This document shows positions 27,097-34,861 of a stretch of 64,000 bases of DNA, piece by piece. How positions within the stretch are numbered: the stretch's first letter is position 1; the number at the start of each line of letters is the position of its first letter. The notes under the pieces are model-generated. The model had not been told where the DNA came from and made no database searches. It saw only the letters and a program-made list of their open reading frames with translations. The translations under genes and the position numbers were made by a program. Source of the DNA: JAADHX01 sp964569385 (lineage in GTDB: Bacteria; Actinomycetota; Acidimicrobiia; Acidimicrobiales; Poriferisodalaceae); the NCBI GenBank assembly GCA_964569385.1, contig CAZMUM010000006.1, positions 1 through 64,000 of the forward strand. The letters are read 5' to 3'.

Positions 27097-28089
27097 TTAC
27101 CTGACGACAGAAACCGTTGGCGTCGTCTGCTCGGGGTCGGCAGCATTTGAGTCGCCAGCCATGGCTCCGATCGCGAACACGTAGAACGCCAGAAGCAGGG
27201 CGCCCTCCCGCCGCCCGACTCGACTGGCAGTGATCATCAGCAGCCATGCTCCGACGGCGGCTACAACCATCAGAATTGCTCCGGTGCCCGTCAGAGACTG
27301 ATCGGGGATGGGGCCAGGAGCCTGAAGCGCGACGAGGCCCCCAATGGCCAGGCTGTTGAACATGTTGGAGCCAAGCAGGTTGCCGATCAGCAGATCTGTC
27401 TCACCGCGTCGCGCCGCGCTTAGCGACGTCACCAACTCGGGAAGCGACGTTCCGATAGCAACAAGGGTGAAGCCGACGAACCCGCCTGTCAGCCCTACCT
27501 GCTCAGCAATACTCGCCGACGACCAAACCAGCGCCTGAGCGGATGCAACTGTGCCGATCAACCCCATAAGAGTGCGAGCCACCTCGACGCGAAGATTGAT
27601 GTCGTCGGCTGCGAAGTTCTCGACCTCGCCTCCCAGCGCGGTGTCGTCCTTTCCGGCAAGAATCACCCACCCAAGAGCGACGACCAACGCAACCACCAGT
27701 ACGACCCCTTCGACACGAGTGAAGTCGCCTTGGATCAGTATCGCCAGCCCGACGATCGCGGCCACCGCTAGTGGCGCTTCTCGACGCAGCGTGCTTGATG
27801 AAATGGTCAGGGAACCAAAGAGCGCGGCAGCGCCAAGGACCAGCGTCATGTTGGCCACATTCGAGCCGATGATATTGCCGACTGCGATGTCGGCCTGGCC
27901 ATCGGCCACTGCAAGCGAAGAGACAAGCATCTCTGGCAAGCTGGTCCCGAAACCGATGACAACAGCGCCAACAACGACCGTGGAGACACGCAGACGCAAC
28001 GCCAGACGGACCGAACCCGAGACGAAGTGGTCGGCCGACTTGGCGAGCACTATCACGCCAACTATGAGCACACTGATTTCTATCAACAT
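27097..28089 (-). CDS. CaCA-family Na+/Ca2+ (or K+-dependent) exchanger
   Basis: A 330-residue membrane protein of the YrbG type with two inverted five-helix halves. Both alpha repeats are clear: GFGTSLPEMLVS...GNIIGSNVANMTLVLG in the first half and AIGTSLPELVTS...GNLLGSNMFNSLAIGG in the second, with the cation-binding Glu of each. It exports Ca2+ in exchange for Na+ or H+. Its position opposite the Mrp operon and next to a K+/H+ antiporter makes 21-30 kb an ion-homeostasis block. Confidence 0.95.
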   Translation of the reverse strand: MLIEISVLIVGVIVLAKSADHFVSGSVRLALRLRVSTVVVGAVVIGFGTSLPEMLVSSLAVADGQADIAVGNIIGSNVANMTLVLGAAALFGSLTISSSTLRREAPLAVAAIVGLAILIQGDFTRVEGVVLVVALVVALGWVILAGKDDTALGGEVENFAADDINLRVEVARTLMGLIGTVASAQALVWSSASIAEQVGLTGGFVGFTLVAIGTSLPELVTSLSAARRGETDLLIGNLLGSNMFNSLAIGGLVALQAPGPIPDQSLTGTGAILMVVAAVGAWLLMITASRVGRREGALLLAFYVFAIGAMAGDSNAADPEQTTPTVSVVR

Positions 28090-28213
28090 TTCGTTCTTAG
28101 GTTCTCCTGCTTAGTCGCGAACCGGTTGCAATCCAGGCTGCGACGAGCAGTATGACCCGAATCTGGACAACTCGGGCAAAGGTGCCAGGGGCCACCTAGA
28201 ATCGGGCCAACCT

Positions 28214-28705
28214 ATGACACACATCGACGAGACGAAACTGCCTGGAGTGGGTGCGCTGCACTGCTTCGATTGCCAGAGCGGCGACCGGATCGGTGTGATC
28301 TCGCACCACGCTGGCCGACGCGAAGTCATCATCTACGACTCCGATGACCTCGACCGCGTCGGCGAATGCGCCACGATGACACCTGATGAGGCCCTGGTTC
28401 TGGCTGACCTCCTCGGTGGCACGAGTGTCACGCACCGGTTGGACGACCTGCGTCAGGAAATCGCCGGGTTGGCGATCGACTGGCTCCCGATCTCTGGACA
28501 AAGTGCCTACGCAGGCAAAACAATCGGTGACACTGCACTGCGAACACGCACCGGGGTCACGATCGTCGCGCTTGTCCGAGGCGACAGACCCATTCCTGCG
28601 CCGGGACCCGATGAGGAGATCCATGCCGACGACACCGCTGTCGTCGTCGGGACCGCCGAAGGGATAGATGCCGCGGCCCAAATGTTGGTCGCCTCCAGTT
28701 CATGA
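28214..28705 (+). CDS. KhtT-like TrkA-C regulatory subunit of K+/H+ antiporter
   Basis: A 163-residue soluble protein. The N-terminal half (residues 1-75) matches the KhtT N-domain, and the C-terminal half is a TrkA-C (RCK_C) ligand-binding domain: YAGKTIGDTALRTRTGVTIVALVR and a closing DDTAVVVGTAEGIDAA. It overlaps the antiporter gene by four bases, as khtT does with khtU. It is expected to gate the antiporter in response to nucleotides or pH. Confidence 0.9.
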   Translation: MTHIDETKLPGVGALHCFDCQSGDRIGVISHHAGRREVIIYDSDDLDRVGECATMTPDEALVLADLLGGTSVTHRLDDLRQEIAGLAIDWLPISGQSAYAGKTIGDTALRTRTGVTIVALVRGDRPIPAPGPDEEIHADDTAVVVGTAEGIDAAAQMLVASSS

Positions 28706-29901
28706 TCCTTGCGGCCATTCCAGGCTCAGCGACCTTGCTGCTCGAGCTAGGCGCCATCCTGTTGGCGCTGGCCTTTCTCGGACGCCTCGCGGCGCGCTTC
28801 GGAGTCCCGTCGATTCCGCTATACCTCGTGGCTGGTTTAGCGGTCGGCGAAGGCGGCATCTTCGAACTTTTCACGGCGCGAGACTTCATCGAAACTGGTG
28901 CCCAGATCGGAGTGATCCTACTTCTTCTCCTGCTCGGCATGGAGTTCACCGGCGACGAGTTGACCGCGTCACTTCGCGACCACGCACCGGCGGGAGCTGT
29001 CGACTTAGTCTTGAACTTCACGCCAGGCGTTGCTCTCGGCGTGATACTCGGCTGGGATATCCGTGCCGCGCTCCTGCTGGGCGGGATCACCTACATCTCG
29101 TCATCTGGCATCATCGCCAGGCTCCTGACCGACCTAGGCCACACGGGAAACCGCGAGACACCCGTCGTCCTCGCGATTCTTGTCACCGAGGATCTCGTGA
29201 TGGCCCTGTACCTACCGCTCATGGCAGGGCTCCTCATCGGTGGTGACCCATTCGATATCGGCCTTGAGATCAGTATCGCCATCGCTGCTGTCGTGACCGC
29301 CCTTGTCTTGGCCATCAAGTTCGGGAACAGGATCAGCGCCGCCGTCTTTCACCGATCAGACGAGAACCTACTCCTGAGCCTTCTCGGCATCGCCCTAGTG
29401 GTCGCCGGCATAGCGGAACACCTCCAGGCTTCCGCCGCCGTCGGAGCATTTCTCGTCGGCATAGCGTTGAACGGGCCCGCCGAACACGCGGCCCGCAACG
29501 TCCTCGGCCCGCTTCGTGACCTGTTCGCAGCGATGTTCTTCGTGTTCTTCGGGCTCCAGATCAACCCTGCCGACCTCCCTCCGGCGTTCGGCATCGCGGC
29601 GGCCTTGGCAGTGGTCACCGCCGCCAGCAAACTTGCGACTGGTTGGTGGAGCGCGGCGCGGGTCGGGATCGACTGGCCCGGTCGACTTCGTGCCGGAACA
29701 ACACTCATCGCGCGCGGGGAGTTCTCTATTGTGATCGCAGGCATCGCCGTCGCCGACGGAATCGAGAGCGACATCGGCCCCCTAGCCGCCGCCTACGTTC
29801 TTATCCTTGCCATTGTCGGCCCGCTACTCACCCGAGTCGCCGATCCGATCACCAGCTTCATCAAACGACGCAACCGGGCCTCCAGACGAGTCTCGGCCTA
29901 A
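28702..29901 (+). CDS. CPA2-family K+(Na+)/H+ antiporter (KhtU-like)
   Basis: A 399-residue membrane protein with about 12 helices, homologous to KefB/KhtU membrane domains. Motifs seen include PLYLVAGLAVGEGG, LLLLGMEFTGDEL and ISSSGIIARLL near the ion-binding region; it ends without a KTN domain, which fits the separate KhtT-like subunit. It exports K+ for H+. Confidence 0.9.
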   Translation: MILAAIPGSATLLLELGAILLALAFLGRLAARFGVPSIPLYLVAGLAVGEGGIFELFTARDFIETGAQIGVILLLLLLGMEFTGDELTASLRDHAPAGAVDLVLNFTPGVALGVILGWDIRAALLLGGITYISSSGIIARLLTDLGHTGNRETPVVLAILVTEDLVMALYLPLMAGLLIGGDPFDIGLEISIAIAAVVTALVLAIKFGNRISAAVFHRSDENLLLSLLGIALVVAGIAEHLQASAAVGAFLVGIALNGPAEHAARNVLGPLRDLFAAMFFVFFGLQINPADLPPAFGIAAALAVVTAASKLATGWWSAARVGIDWPGRLRAGTTLIARGEFSIVIAGIAVADGIESDIGPLAAAYVLILAIVGPLLTRVADPITSFIKRRNRASRRVSA

Positions 29902-30063
29902 CGTCGCCAAAGACCACAGGGTCTCGTCGAGCGAGAGCAGTTCCTCGGGGCCGATCGGGACGGCCACGGTCATCCCTATCGATGGCTGTGAAAGCTGTTC
30001 GGGTGAACGCGAGCGTTATCGTGGCCATAAAATCAGTGCCCTGACCCAATGGTCGCTACAATC

Positions 30064-30080
30064 TACGACACACTGTCGTA
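30064..30080. promoter_or_regulatory. BlaI-type operator upstream of ferric-reductase-like gene
   Basis: TACGACA-CAC-TGTCGTA, a perfect 7-bp-arm inverted repeat. The identical arms recur at 31988-32004. The TACnACAnnnTGTnGTA pattern is close to operators of the BlaI/MecI/CopY family, and a BlaI-family gene lies 2.5 kb downstream. It is 42 bases upstream of the earliest possible start of the next gene. Confidence 0.7.
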
Positions 30081-30121
30081 ATGATGCACGCGGGCCAACC
30101 GACTAAACGAACCAAGGTCAG

Positions 30122-30973
30122 TTGGCCGGCGCTGATCGGTCGAACCAAGATTTCCTGCCGGTCCCAGCTCTACACACAGAATGGATACTCGTGGCTACCA
30201 AAACTCTAAAACAGCGAGAACAGGTACAGACCCGCTCCGCCAACGAGATCAGGCGGCCGGCGCGACGACGGTGGATCCGCCACGTGGTCGTGATGTTGTG
30301 CTCGGCTGCTCTAGTTGGGCTGTTTTGGGCTACCCGGTCCAACTGGGCGGGCGAAATGCGACTTTGGAAAGCGGTTGGCGATGCCTCCTACGTCCTGCTA
30401 CTGGCCGCATTGATCCTAGGCCCGCTTGCCAAGCTCGTTCCTTCGACACGGAGTTGGCTGCGATGGCGACGACAGATTGGCATCTGGTTCGCGCTCACCG
30501 CGACCCTGCACGGGTTCCTGATCCTTAACGGATGGGCCCGATGGAGCCTCCGCCGATTCCTCGGCTATGAGTTCATTCCGCAGCTTGGCGAATTTGGCCG
30601 AGAGGCCAGACTCGAACCAGGATTCGGACTTGCTAACATTATTGGTGCCGTCGCTCTGTTCTTGGCGCTGATTCTGGCCGCGACGTCATCTGATATGGCG
30701 CTCCGGCGCCTTGGACGCCCGGCCTGGAGTTGGCTTCACCGGCTCGCCCAGTCGGTCCTCATACTCTCGCTACTGCACGGCGGCTACTTCCTGTTCATAC
30801 ATTACACCGTGTCGTTTCACAAGAACGTACCCCCGAGCCTCGATTGGTTCCGGCTTCCATTTCTTGGCGCAGGCATCGCCGTAATTGCCTTGCAAGCTGT
30901 CACGTTCATGCGAGTCAGCGAGCCCGGCGACCCTGAGAACGCGGCAACCGCCCCAAGTCGTCGCCAGCGCTGA
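30122..30973 (+). CDS. Ferric reductase-like transmembrane protein
   Basis: Up to 283 residues (TTG 30122; GTG 30191 is an alternative start closer to the membrane domain). Six helices with the ferric-reductase-like/MsrQ signature: RWRRQIGIWFALTATLHGF, then SWLHRLAQSVLILSLLHGGYFLF with paired His residues expected to bind heme b. It resembles the heme-binding membrane subunit family that moves electrons from quinol to an outer-face partner. A BlaI-type operator precedes it. The stop codon lies just before the assembly gap and the gene is complete. Confidence 0.8.
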   Translation: MAGADRSNQDFLPVPALHTEWILVATKTLKQREQVQTRSANEIRRPARRRWIRHVVVMLCSAALVGLFWATRSNWAGEMRLWKAVGDASYVLLLAALILGPLAKLVPSTRSWLRWRRQIGIWFALTATLHGFLILNGWARWSLRRFLGYEFIPQLGEFGREARLEPGFGLANIIGAVALFLALILAATSSDMALRRLGRPAWSWLHRLAQSVLILSLLHGGYFLFIHYTVSFHKNVPPSLDWFRLPFLGAGIAVIALQAVTFMRVSEPGDPENAATAPSRRQR

Positions 30974-30985
30974 CAGCGTGCTCGG
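30931..30985 (+). repeat. 55-bp duplicate flanking the N gap, left copy
   Basis: These 55 bases, covering the last codons of the ferric-reductase-like gene and ten bases after it, are repeated without a mismatch at 31086-31140, directly after the 100 N. The simplest reading is two contigs that overlap by an assembler word length of 55 and were joined by the scaffolder with a nominal gap instead of merged. Confidence 0.9.
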
Positions 30986-31085
30986 NNNNNNNNNNNNNNN
31001 NNNNNNNNNNNNNNNNNNNNNNNNNNNNNNNNNNNNNNNNNNNNNNNNNNNNNNNNNNNNNNNNNNNNNNNNNNNNNNNNNNNNN
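30986..31085. other. Assembly gap of exactly 100 N
   Basis: A 100-base run of N. Identical 55-base sequence on both sides suggests that no sequence is actually missing and the true distance is negative. Confidence 0.99.
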
Positions 31086-31140
31086 CCCTGAGAACGCGGC
31101 AACCGCCCCAAGTCGTCGCCAGCGCTGACAGCGTGCTCGG
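31086..31140 (+). repeat. 55-bp duplicate flanking the N gap, right copy
   Basis: Identical to 30931-30985. If the contigs are merged, the small frame at 31133 starts eight bases after the stop of the ferric-reductase-like gene. Confidence 0.9.
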
Positions 31141-31246
31141 ACCGCTAGTCGCCCTATTCCTCATCTCCGTCTGGGTCGTGGCCTTCGGGCTATCGATCCG
31201 ACGGGCTCGCGCCCGCCGAGGGACTGGTACTGGCCACAGGCCGTAG
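31133..31246 (+). CDS. Possible 37-residue single-helix membrane protein
   Basis: From GTG 31133 the frame reads MLGPLVALFLISVWVVAFG, one transmembrane helix, followed by a strongly basic tail (SIRRARARRG) and stop at 31244-31246. Once the spurious gap is removed it lies seven bases after the ferric-reductase-like stop codon (31127-31129 in the right copy equals 30972), so it could be a small partner subunit in the same operon. Evidence is only composition and position. Confidence 0.4.
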   Translation: MLGPLVALFLISVWVVAFGLSIRRARARRGTGTGHRP

Positions 31247-31288
31247 CTTGCAAAGTCCCCGGACCATGCGACCATTGCGCTAGGACGC

Positions 31289-31942
31289 TCACGTCAGGTT
31301 ACAGGGGACGTTCTCGGGGCCCCGACGCCTGTAGATGTCGATGAACTCATCGATCTCGGGGTCCGCGGTGTCGTAGCTCTTGAGTCGGTTCCATGCTGTA
31401 GCGACGATTGCGGAGTCGAGGCCGGCCCTGGGAGACACGATGACATGTGAATCCCAGTCGTTCGCGATTATGGCCAGATCAGCTCCAAGCGCTGGCTGGG
31501 CTGGGTCGTACCAGAGCACGACTACGCCGTGCTCGAGGGCATGAACTGCAAGACCGAGCTCTAGCGACGTCTGATAGACGCCACAAGCTGGTGCCCTGCT
31601 GTCGTGGGCACCACTGGTCGGTGTCGCCGACGCATATAACGCTCCTGAGCGATGACCGCGACCGTCATTGTTCGGACGTTCAACCCCGATCAATTCCGGG
31701 CCTGGCCTGACCTCATTCCAGATCAGGTAGCCGACCCCTCCGATAAACAACATGGCGGTAGCGCCAAGGGCGAGATTCCAAACCCGACTGCTGCGGCGCT
31801 TTCGCGACCTTGTCCGATCGAGCCGCTCCTCAGTAGCGGCGTGGCGCTCAGCACGCCCCTGTCGATCAGCTGCGCCCTGGCGGCGTTCCGCAGCTCGTCG
31901 CTGCTTGTCGAGTTTCGCTCGCTTGCTGTTCGGATGTGGCAT
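31289..31942 (-). CDS. DUF3105 family membrane-anchored protein
   Basis: A 217-residue protein: very basic N-terminus (MPHPNSKRAKLDKQRR), one transmembrane helix near residues 58-78, then an extracytoplasmic DUF3105 domain with APACGVYQ, VHALEHGVVVLWYDP, VIVSPR and IVATAWNRL. Two Cys and several His in the domain fit metal or heme contact, but the family role is unknown. ATG 31942 has GAGGGAG upstream. A BlaI-type operator (31988-32004) lies 46 bases upstream. Confidence 0.85.
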   Translation of the reverse strand: MPHPNSKRAKLDKQRRAAERRQGAADRQGRAERHAATEERLDRTRSRKRRSSRVWNLALGATAMLFIGGVGYLIWNEVRPGPELIGVERPNNDGRGHRSGALYASATPTSGAHDSRAPACGVYQTSLELGLAVHALEHGVVVLWYDPAQPALGADLAIIANDWDSHVIVSPRAGLDSAIVATAWNRLKSYDTADPEIDEFIDIYRRRGPENVPCNLT

Positions 31943-31987
31943 GGTTACTCCCTCGCGGTGCGAATACTCATTCGGCGATACCGCTTC

Positions 31988-32004
31988 TACGACAGCATGT
32001 CGTA
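31988..32004. promoter_or_regulatory. BlaI-type operator upstream of DUF3105 gene
   Basis: TACGACA-GCA-TGTCGTA, with both 7-bp arms identical to the copy at 30064-30080 and only the 3-base spacer different. It sits between the DUF3105 gene (minus) and the small frame and cytochrome gene (plus) and could control both directions. Confidence 0.75.
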
Positions 32005-32077
32005 TCATGGTTCTCGACATGGATCGGGGCGGAGTACCTCCGACGGATCTTCACCGCCAGCAAATCTTAAGGTACTC

Positions 32078-32180
32078 GATGCGATTCATCCTACGGTCCG
32101 GCCTGATTTGCGCGACGCTTGCGGCCTCGTTGTTCAGAGTGATAACTGTGTCGGCCTTCTTAGTGGGAGCGGCCTCGTGA
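32078..32180 (+). CDS. Possible small peptide coupled to cytochrome gene
   Basis: From ATG 32078 the frame reads MRFILRSGLICATLAASLF and ends at TGA 32178-32180, overlapping the GTG start of the cytochrome gene. About 33 residues, resembling a signal peptide with little after it; a longer frame from ATG 32020 is possible. It may be a translational-coupling leader or the remnant of an exported protein. Confidence 0.25.
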
Positions 32181-32578
32181 CACGTGGCGTACAGACGAGC
32201 AGGCTCTGGCTCTTCCTCGGTTTGGCGGTAAGCGCCGCGGTGGTAGCAACCGTGGTGTGGAGTTTTCAGGAGACCCCCACGTTGGAGTCAGCGCCACCCG
32301 ATACAGGCCGAGGAGCGCAGTTGTACGCCGCGGTGTGTGCGTCGTGTCACGGGGCCGACCTCCGAGGCACCGACCTGGGCCCATCGCACCTCTCGATCGT
32401 GTACGAGCCCAACCACCACGGCGACGAGTCGTTCCGCTCCGCGATCGCCAACGGTGCTCTACAGCACCATTGGCAATTCGGCGACATGGCTCCGATAGAA
32501 GGGCTCGATGACGACGACATCGACGCCATCATTGCCTATATCCGTAGCCAACAACGGAGCCAAGGCTTCGAGGGTTGA
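32177..32578 (+). CDS. Membrane-anchored c-type cytochrome
   Basis: A 133-residue protein from GTG 32177: one N-terminal helix (LWLFLGLAVSAAVVATVVW) as membrane anchor, then a class I cytochrome c domain with one heme site CASCH and a later Met-containing segment (QFGDMAPIEGL) that could give the sixth ligand. Electrons would be carried on the outer face of the membrane. It lies next to the ferric-reductase-like and DUF3105 genes and directly upstream of BlaI/M56. Confidence 0.85.
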   Translation: MTRGVQTSRLWLFLGLAVSAAVVATVVWSFQETPTLESAPPDTGRGAQLYAAVCASCHGADLRGTDLGPSHLSIVYEPNHHGDESFRSAIANGALQHHWQFGDMAPIEGLDDDDIDAIIAYIRSQQRSQGFEG

Positions 32579-32618
32579 TCCGCTACGCTCGACACTATCC
32601 AAGGACCGGGAGTAACGG

Positions 32619-32975
32619 GTGGCGGTGAAACGACCAATGGGAGCGCTCGAGGAAGAGGTGATGAGCTACCTCTGGACGACCTCTGCCGCGGCCACGCCTG
32701 CCGAAGTTCACCAGGCTGTGGCTCCAGAACTCGCCTACACGACGATCTTGACGATTCTGACCAGGCTCTGGGACAAAGAGCGCCTCAGCCGAGAACGAAC
32801 CGGTCGGGCCCATGCGTACCAACCGATCAGAACTGAAGCAGAAGATCGAGCTGACCGCATGCAGATCACCCTGGCCGACGCGGGGAATCGGGCCGCAGTG
32901 CTGAGCTCGTTCGTGGAGGCCCTCGACGCCGACGACGTGAGCTTGCTCCGAGTGCTGCTGGGAGACGGCAGCTAG
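32619..32975 (+). CDS. BlaI/MecI/CopY family transcriptional repressor
   Basis: A 118-residue winged-helix repressor with the family pattern GALEEEVMSYLW at the start, LAYTTILTILTRLWDKERLSRERTGRAHAY in the DNA-binding domain (given in part) and a C-terminal dimerisation helix. GTG 32619; GTG 32625 also possible. It abuts an M56 peptidase gene, the standard pair in which the peptidase triggers cleavage of the repressor. Two operators with TACGACA arms upstream are its likely targets. Confidence 0.9.
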   Translation: MAVKRPMGALEEEVMSYLWTTSAAATPAEVHQAVAPELAYTTILTILTRLWDKERLSRERTGRAHAYQPIRTEAEDRADRMQITLADAGNRAAVLSSFVEALDADDVSLLRVLLGDGS

Positions 32976-33854
32976 GTGTCGCACGCGCTGTTCTGGCCAG
33001 CGTTGGCGACGATCGCGTTAGGGACCGGAGCGGGGCACGTGCGGTGGTCGCTGAACCCATCGACCATTTTGAAGCTGCTCACCGCCGTCGCTGCACTTGC
33101 TGCGATGATGGCCATCTTGTTCGTTGGCGCTTTGGCCGCCGGATTTGCGGCGCGTTCATCGGTGCTGTTCGCTGTCATCGGAGTGTGTCCGGTGATTCCG
33201 ATTCACCATCAGGTTGGAACCGTCGAAGGGCTCGCTGCCACTCTGGTTCTCGCCGGTGTAGGGTTCCGAATCCAGCGGGTGCTTCAACAACGACGATGGG
33301 CAGTTGAGGGGACCCAAGGCCGTCGTATCTTGGTCCTCGCCAACGACGAACCCATCGCTTACGCCGCGCCTGGCAAACCCGGTTGCGTTGTGGTGTCGAG
33401 AGGGTTGCTCGACGCTCTCGAGCCCCAAGAGCGCCAGGTGCTCTTCGCTCACGAACGCGCCCACCTCGATCAGAGACACCACCGCTATCTGCTCGTCGGT
33501 GCTCTGTCGGTCGCAGTGATACCAATGCTTCGACCGCTTATCGCCCAGGTCCGCTTGGCCACTGAGCGATGCGCCGACGAGGCCGCCGCCCTTGTCATGG
33601 CCGGGGATCGCAAGTTGGTGGCCACCGCGATCACACGAGCCGCGGTGGCCACCTCTGCCTACGGCGGGGTAGTCGGATCGTTTGGTGGCGCCTCGATCCT
33701 CGCTCGCGTCGAAGCACTGATAGCGACGCCCTCGACTCCCACGGCTCTCACTGGCGCGGTGGTAGTGGTCGGCGTGGTTAGCTTGGGGGCGGTCGTTGGA
33801 TCGGTCCAGGCCCATCACTTGTTCCAACTCTTTGCCCACCTCTGCGGCCTCTGA
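32976..33854 (+). CDS. M56 family membrane metallopeptidase (BlaR1-like, no sensor domain)
   Basis: A 292-residue membrane protein, GTG start one base after the repressor stop. About four helices with the zinc motif HERAHLDQRHH (HExxH) near residue 160 in a cytoplasmic loop. It lacks the penicillin-binding sensor domain of BlaR1, as in many actinobacterial copies. It presumably senses an envelope or redox/metal signal and inactivates the BlaI-type repressor. Confidence 0.9.
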   Translation: MSHALFWPALATIALGTGAGHVRWSLNPSTILKLLTAVAALAAMMAILFVGALAAGFAARSSVLFAVIGVCPVIPIHHQVGTVEGLAATLVLAGVGFRIQRVLQQRRWAVEGTQGRRILVLANDEPIAYAAPGKPGCVVVSRGLLDALEPQERQVLFAHERAHLDQRHHRYLLVGALSVAVIPMLRPLIAQVRLATERCADEAAALVMAGDRKLVATAITRAAVATSAYGGVVGSFGGASILARVEALIATPSTPTALTGAVVVVGVVSLGAVVGSVQAHHLFQLFAHLCGL

Positions 33855-34102
33855 CGAACGCCGGCAGCGAGCGACAAAACGCCTGCCTGTGAGCTAACGC
33901 AAAGCGGCGATTGTTAGGATCACTGGTGACGCGGAACACGGTCGAGTGGTGGTTCATCCCTGAAGGACTCGGTAAGGGCAATACCGTCGAACATCTGACG
34001 GGTTCGTGTTCGACAGCTGACTGAGTTCGGAAGATAAGCGGTTCGCTGCGGTAGATGGCGCCAAGCGGCAGCGGCCGGAGGACCAGTAGATGCTGCGAGT
34101 CG

Positions 34103-34831
34103 TTAGGGATGAATTTGTTTGCCCAACTCCGAGATGGCGACGACGGCCGGACTTCCAGCATCTACGTCCATGGGTGACACACCGCGTCTGTCGGCATCAC
34201 TAATGACGGGGTCGGCTGGCACGATGCCAATCTCGGCATCGGCAAACGCGCTCCGGATCCTGGCTTCGTCTTCACCGTCGGCAACCTTGTTGGCGGCGAT
34301 GATTACTCGGCCCTGGGCTGTCTCGGATGCAACGAGAACCGCTCGCTGAGCGACGTCGATCGACCTGGGAGTGGGTTCGACGACGACGATCGTAACGTCA
34401 ACGGCCCGGTCAGGAAGGCGAGCAAGCGTCCCTATTCCGGCCTCAAGGTCGGCGACGATTATCGTGTCTGTGGACGGTACGGAGCTGAGCAACTGCTCAG
34501 CGGATAATCCACATCACGGTCAACCCGGTTCAGGGTTCTCGATCCGATTTATTACGGTGAGCCGTACGCCGTCTGGAGCGTCGGTGCCGTAGCTGTCGAG
34601 AATGTCGTCCCAGCTGTGGGCGTGTTCGCGGTCTCCCTCGTCGATCTGGTCGCGTAGCGACAGAAGGCGTTCGGTTTCGGTGTCGCCGACGCCTAGGGAG
34701 AGCCCGAGGTTCGGATTGGTGTCGCAGTCAAGCCCAACCACTTTGTGGCCTTGACGGGCGAAGCTACGGGCGAGCATCGCGCTGACGGTGGTCTTACCCG
34801 ACCCGCCTTTGCCTACAACTGCGATCTTCAT
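34103..34831 (-). CDS. CooC/MinD-like ATPase, predicted selenoprotein with Sec-Pro-Sec motif
   Basis: One continuous frame from ATG 34831 to 34103 (242 codons) interrupted only by two TGA codons, at 34520-34522 and 34514-34516. Before them lie the deviant Walker A GKGGSGKTT (residues 8-16) and DCDTNPNLGLSLG; after them ADLEAGIGTL, VVVEPTPRS and ANKV, all in the same frame, so there is no frameshift. The interrupted motif reads ENPEPG-*-P-*-CGLSAEQLL. CooC-like paralogues in this window have GCTCGGH (43875-44636) and GCLCSAH (49800-50576) at the same place, so both TGA codons replace the paired Cys. A hairpin at the right distance follows. I infer selenocysteine at residues 104 and 106. CooC proteins are ATP-dependent nickel-insertion factors that bind metal through this Cys pair at the dimer interface; last gene of the transporter operon. 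Confidence 0.8.
34484..34501 (-). promoter_or_regulatory. Putative bacterial SECIS hairpin of the CooC-like gene
   Basis: On the coding (minus) strand GCTGAGC-AGTT-GCTCAGC forms a perfect 7-bp stem with a four-base loop. The loop begins 19 nt after the second TGA and 25 nt after the first, and has G as its second base. This meets the usual description of bacterial SECIS elements (apical loop 16-37 nt after UGA, G among the first two loop bases). SelB binding is not shown. Confidence 0.65.
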
Positions 34832-34861
34832 CGTTCGCTCCCATGGAGTTTTGTTACCACT

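Noticed and set aside
34103..34831. Frameshift explaining the split CooC-like gene
   Set aside because: Upstream and downstream parts are in the same frame (339 bases, divisible by three, between the two part starts); only TGA codons interrupt it.
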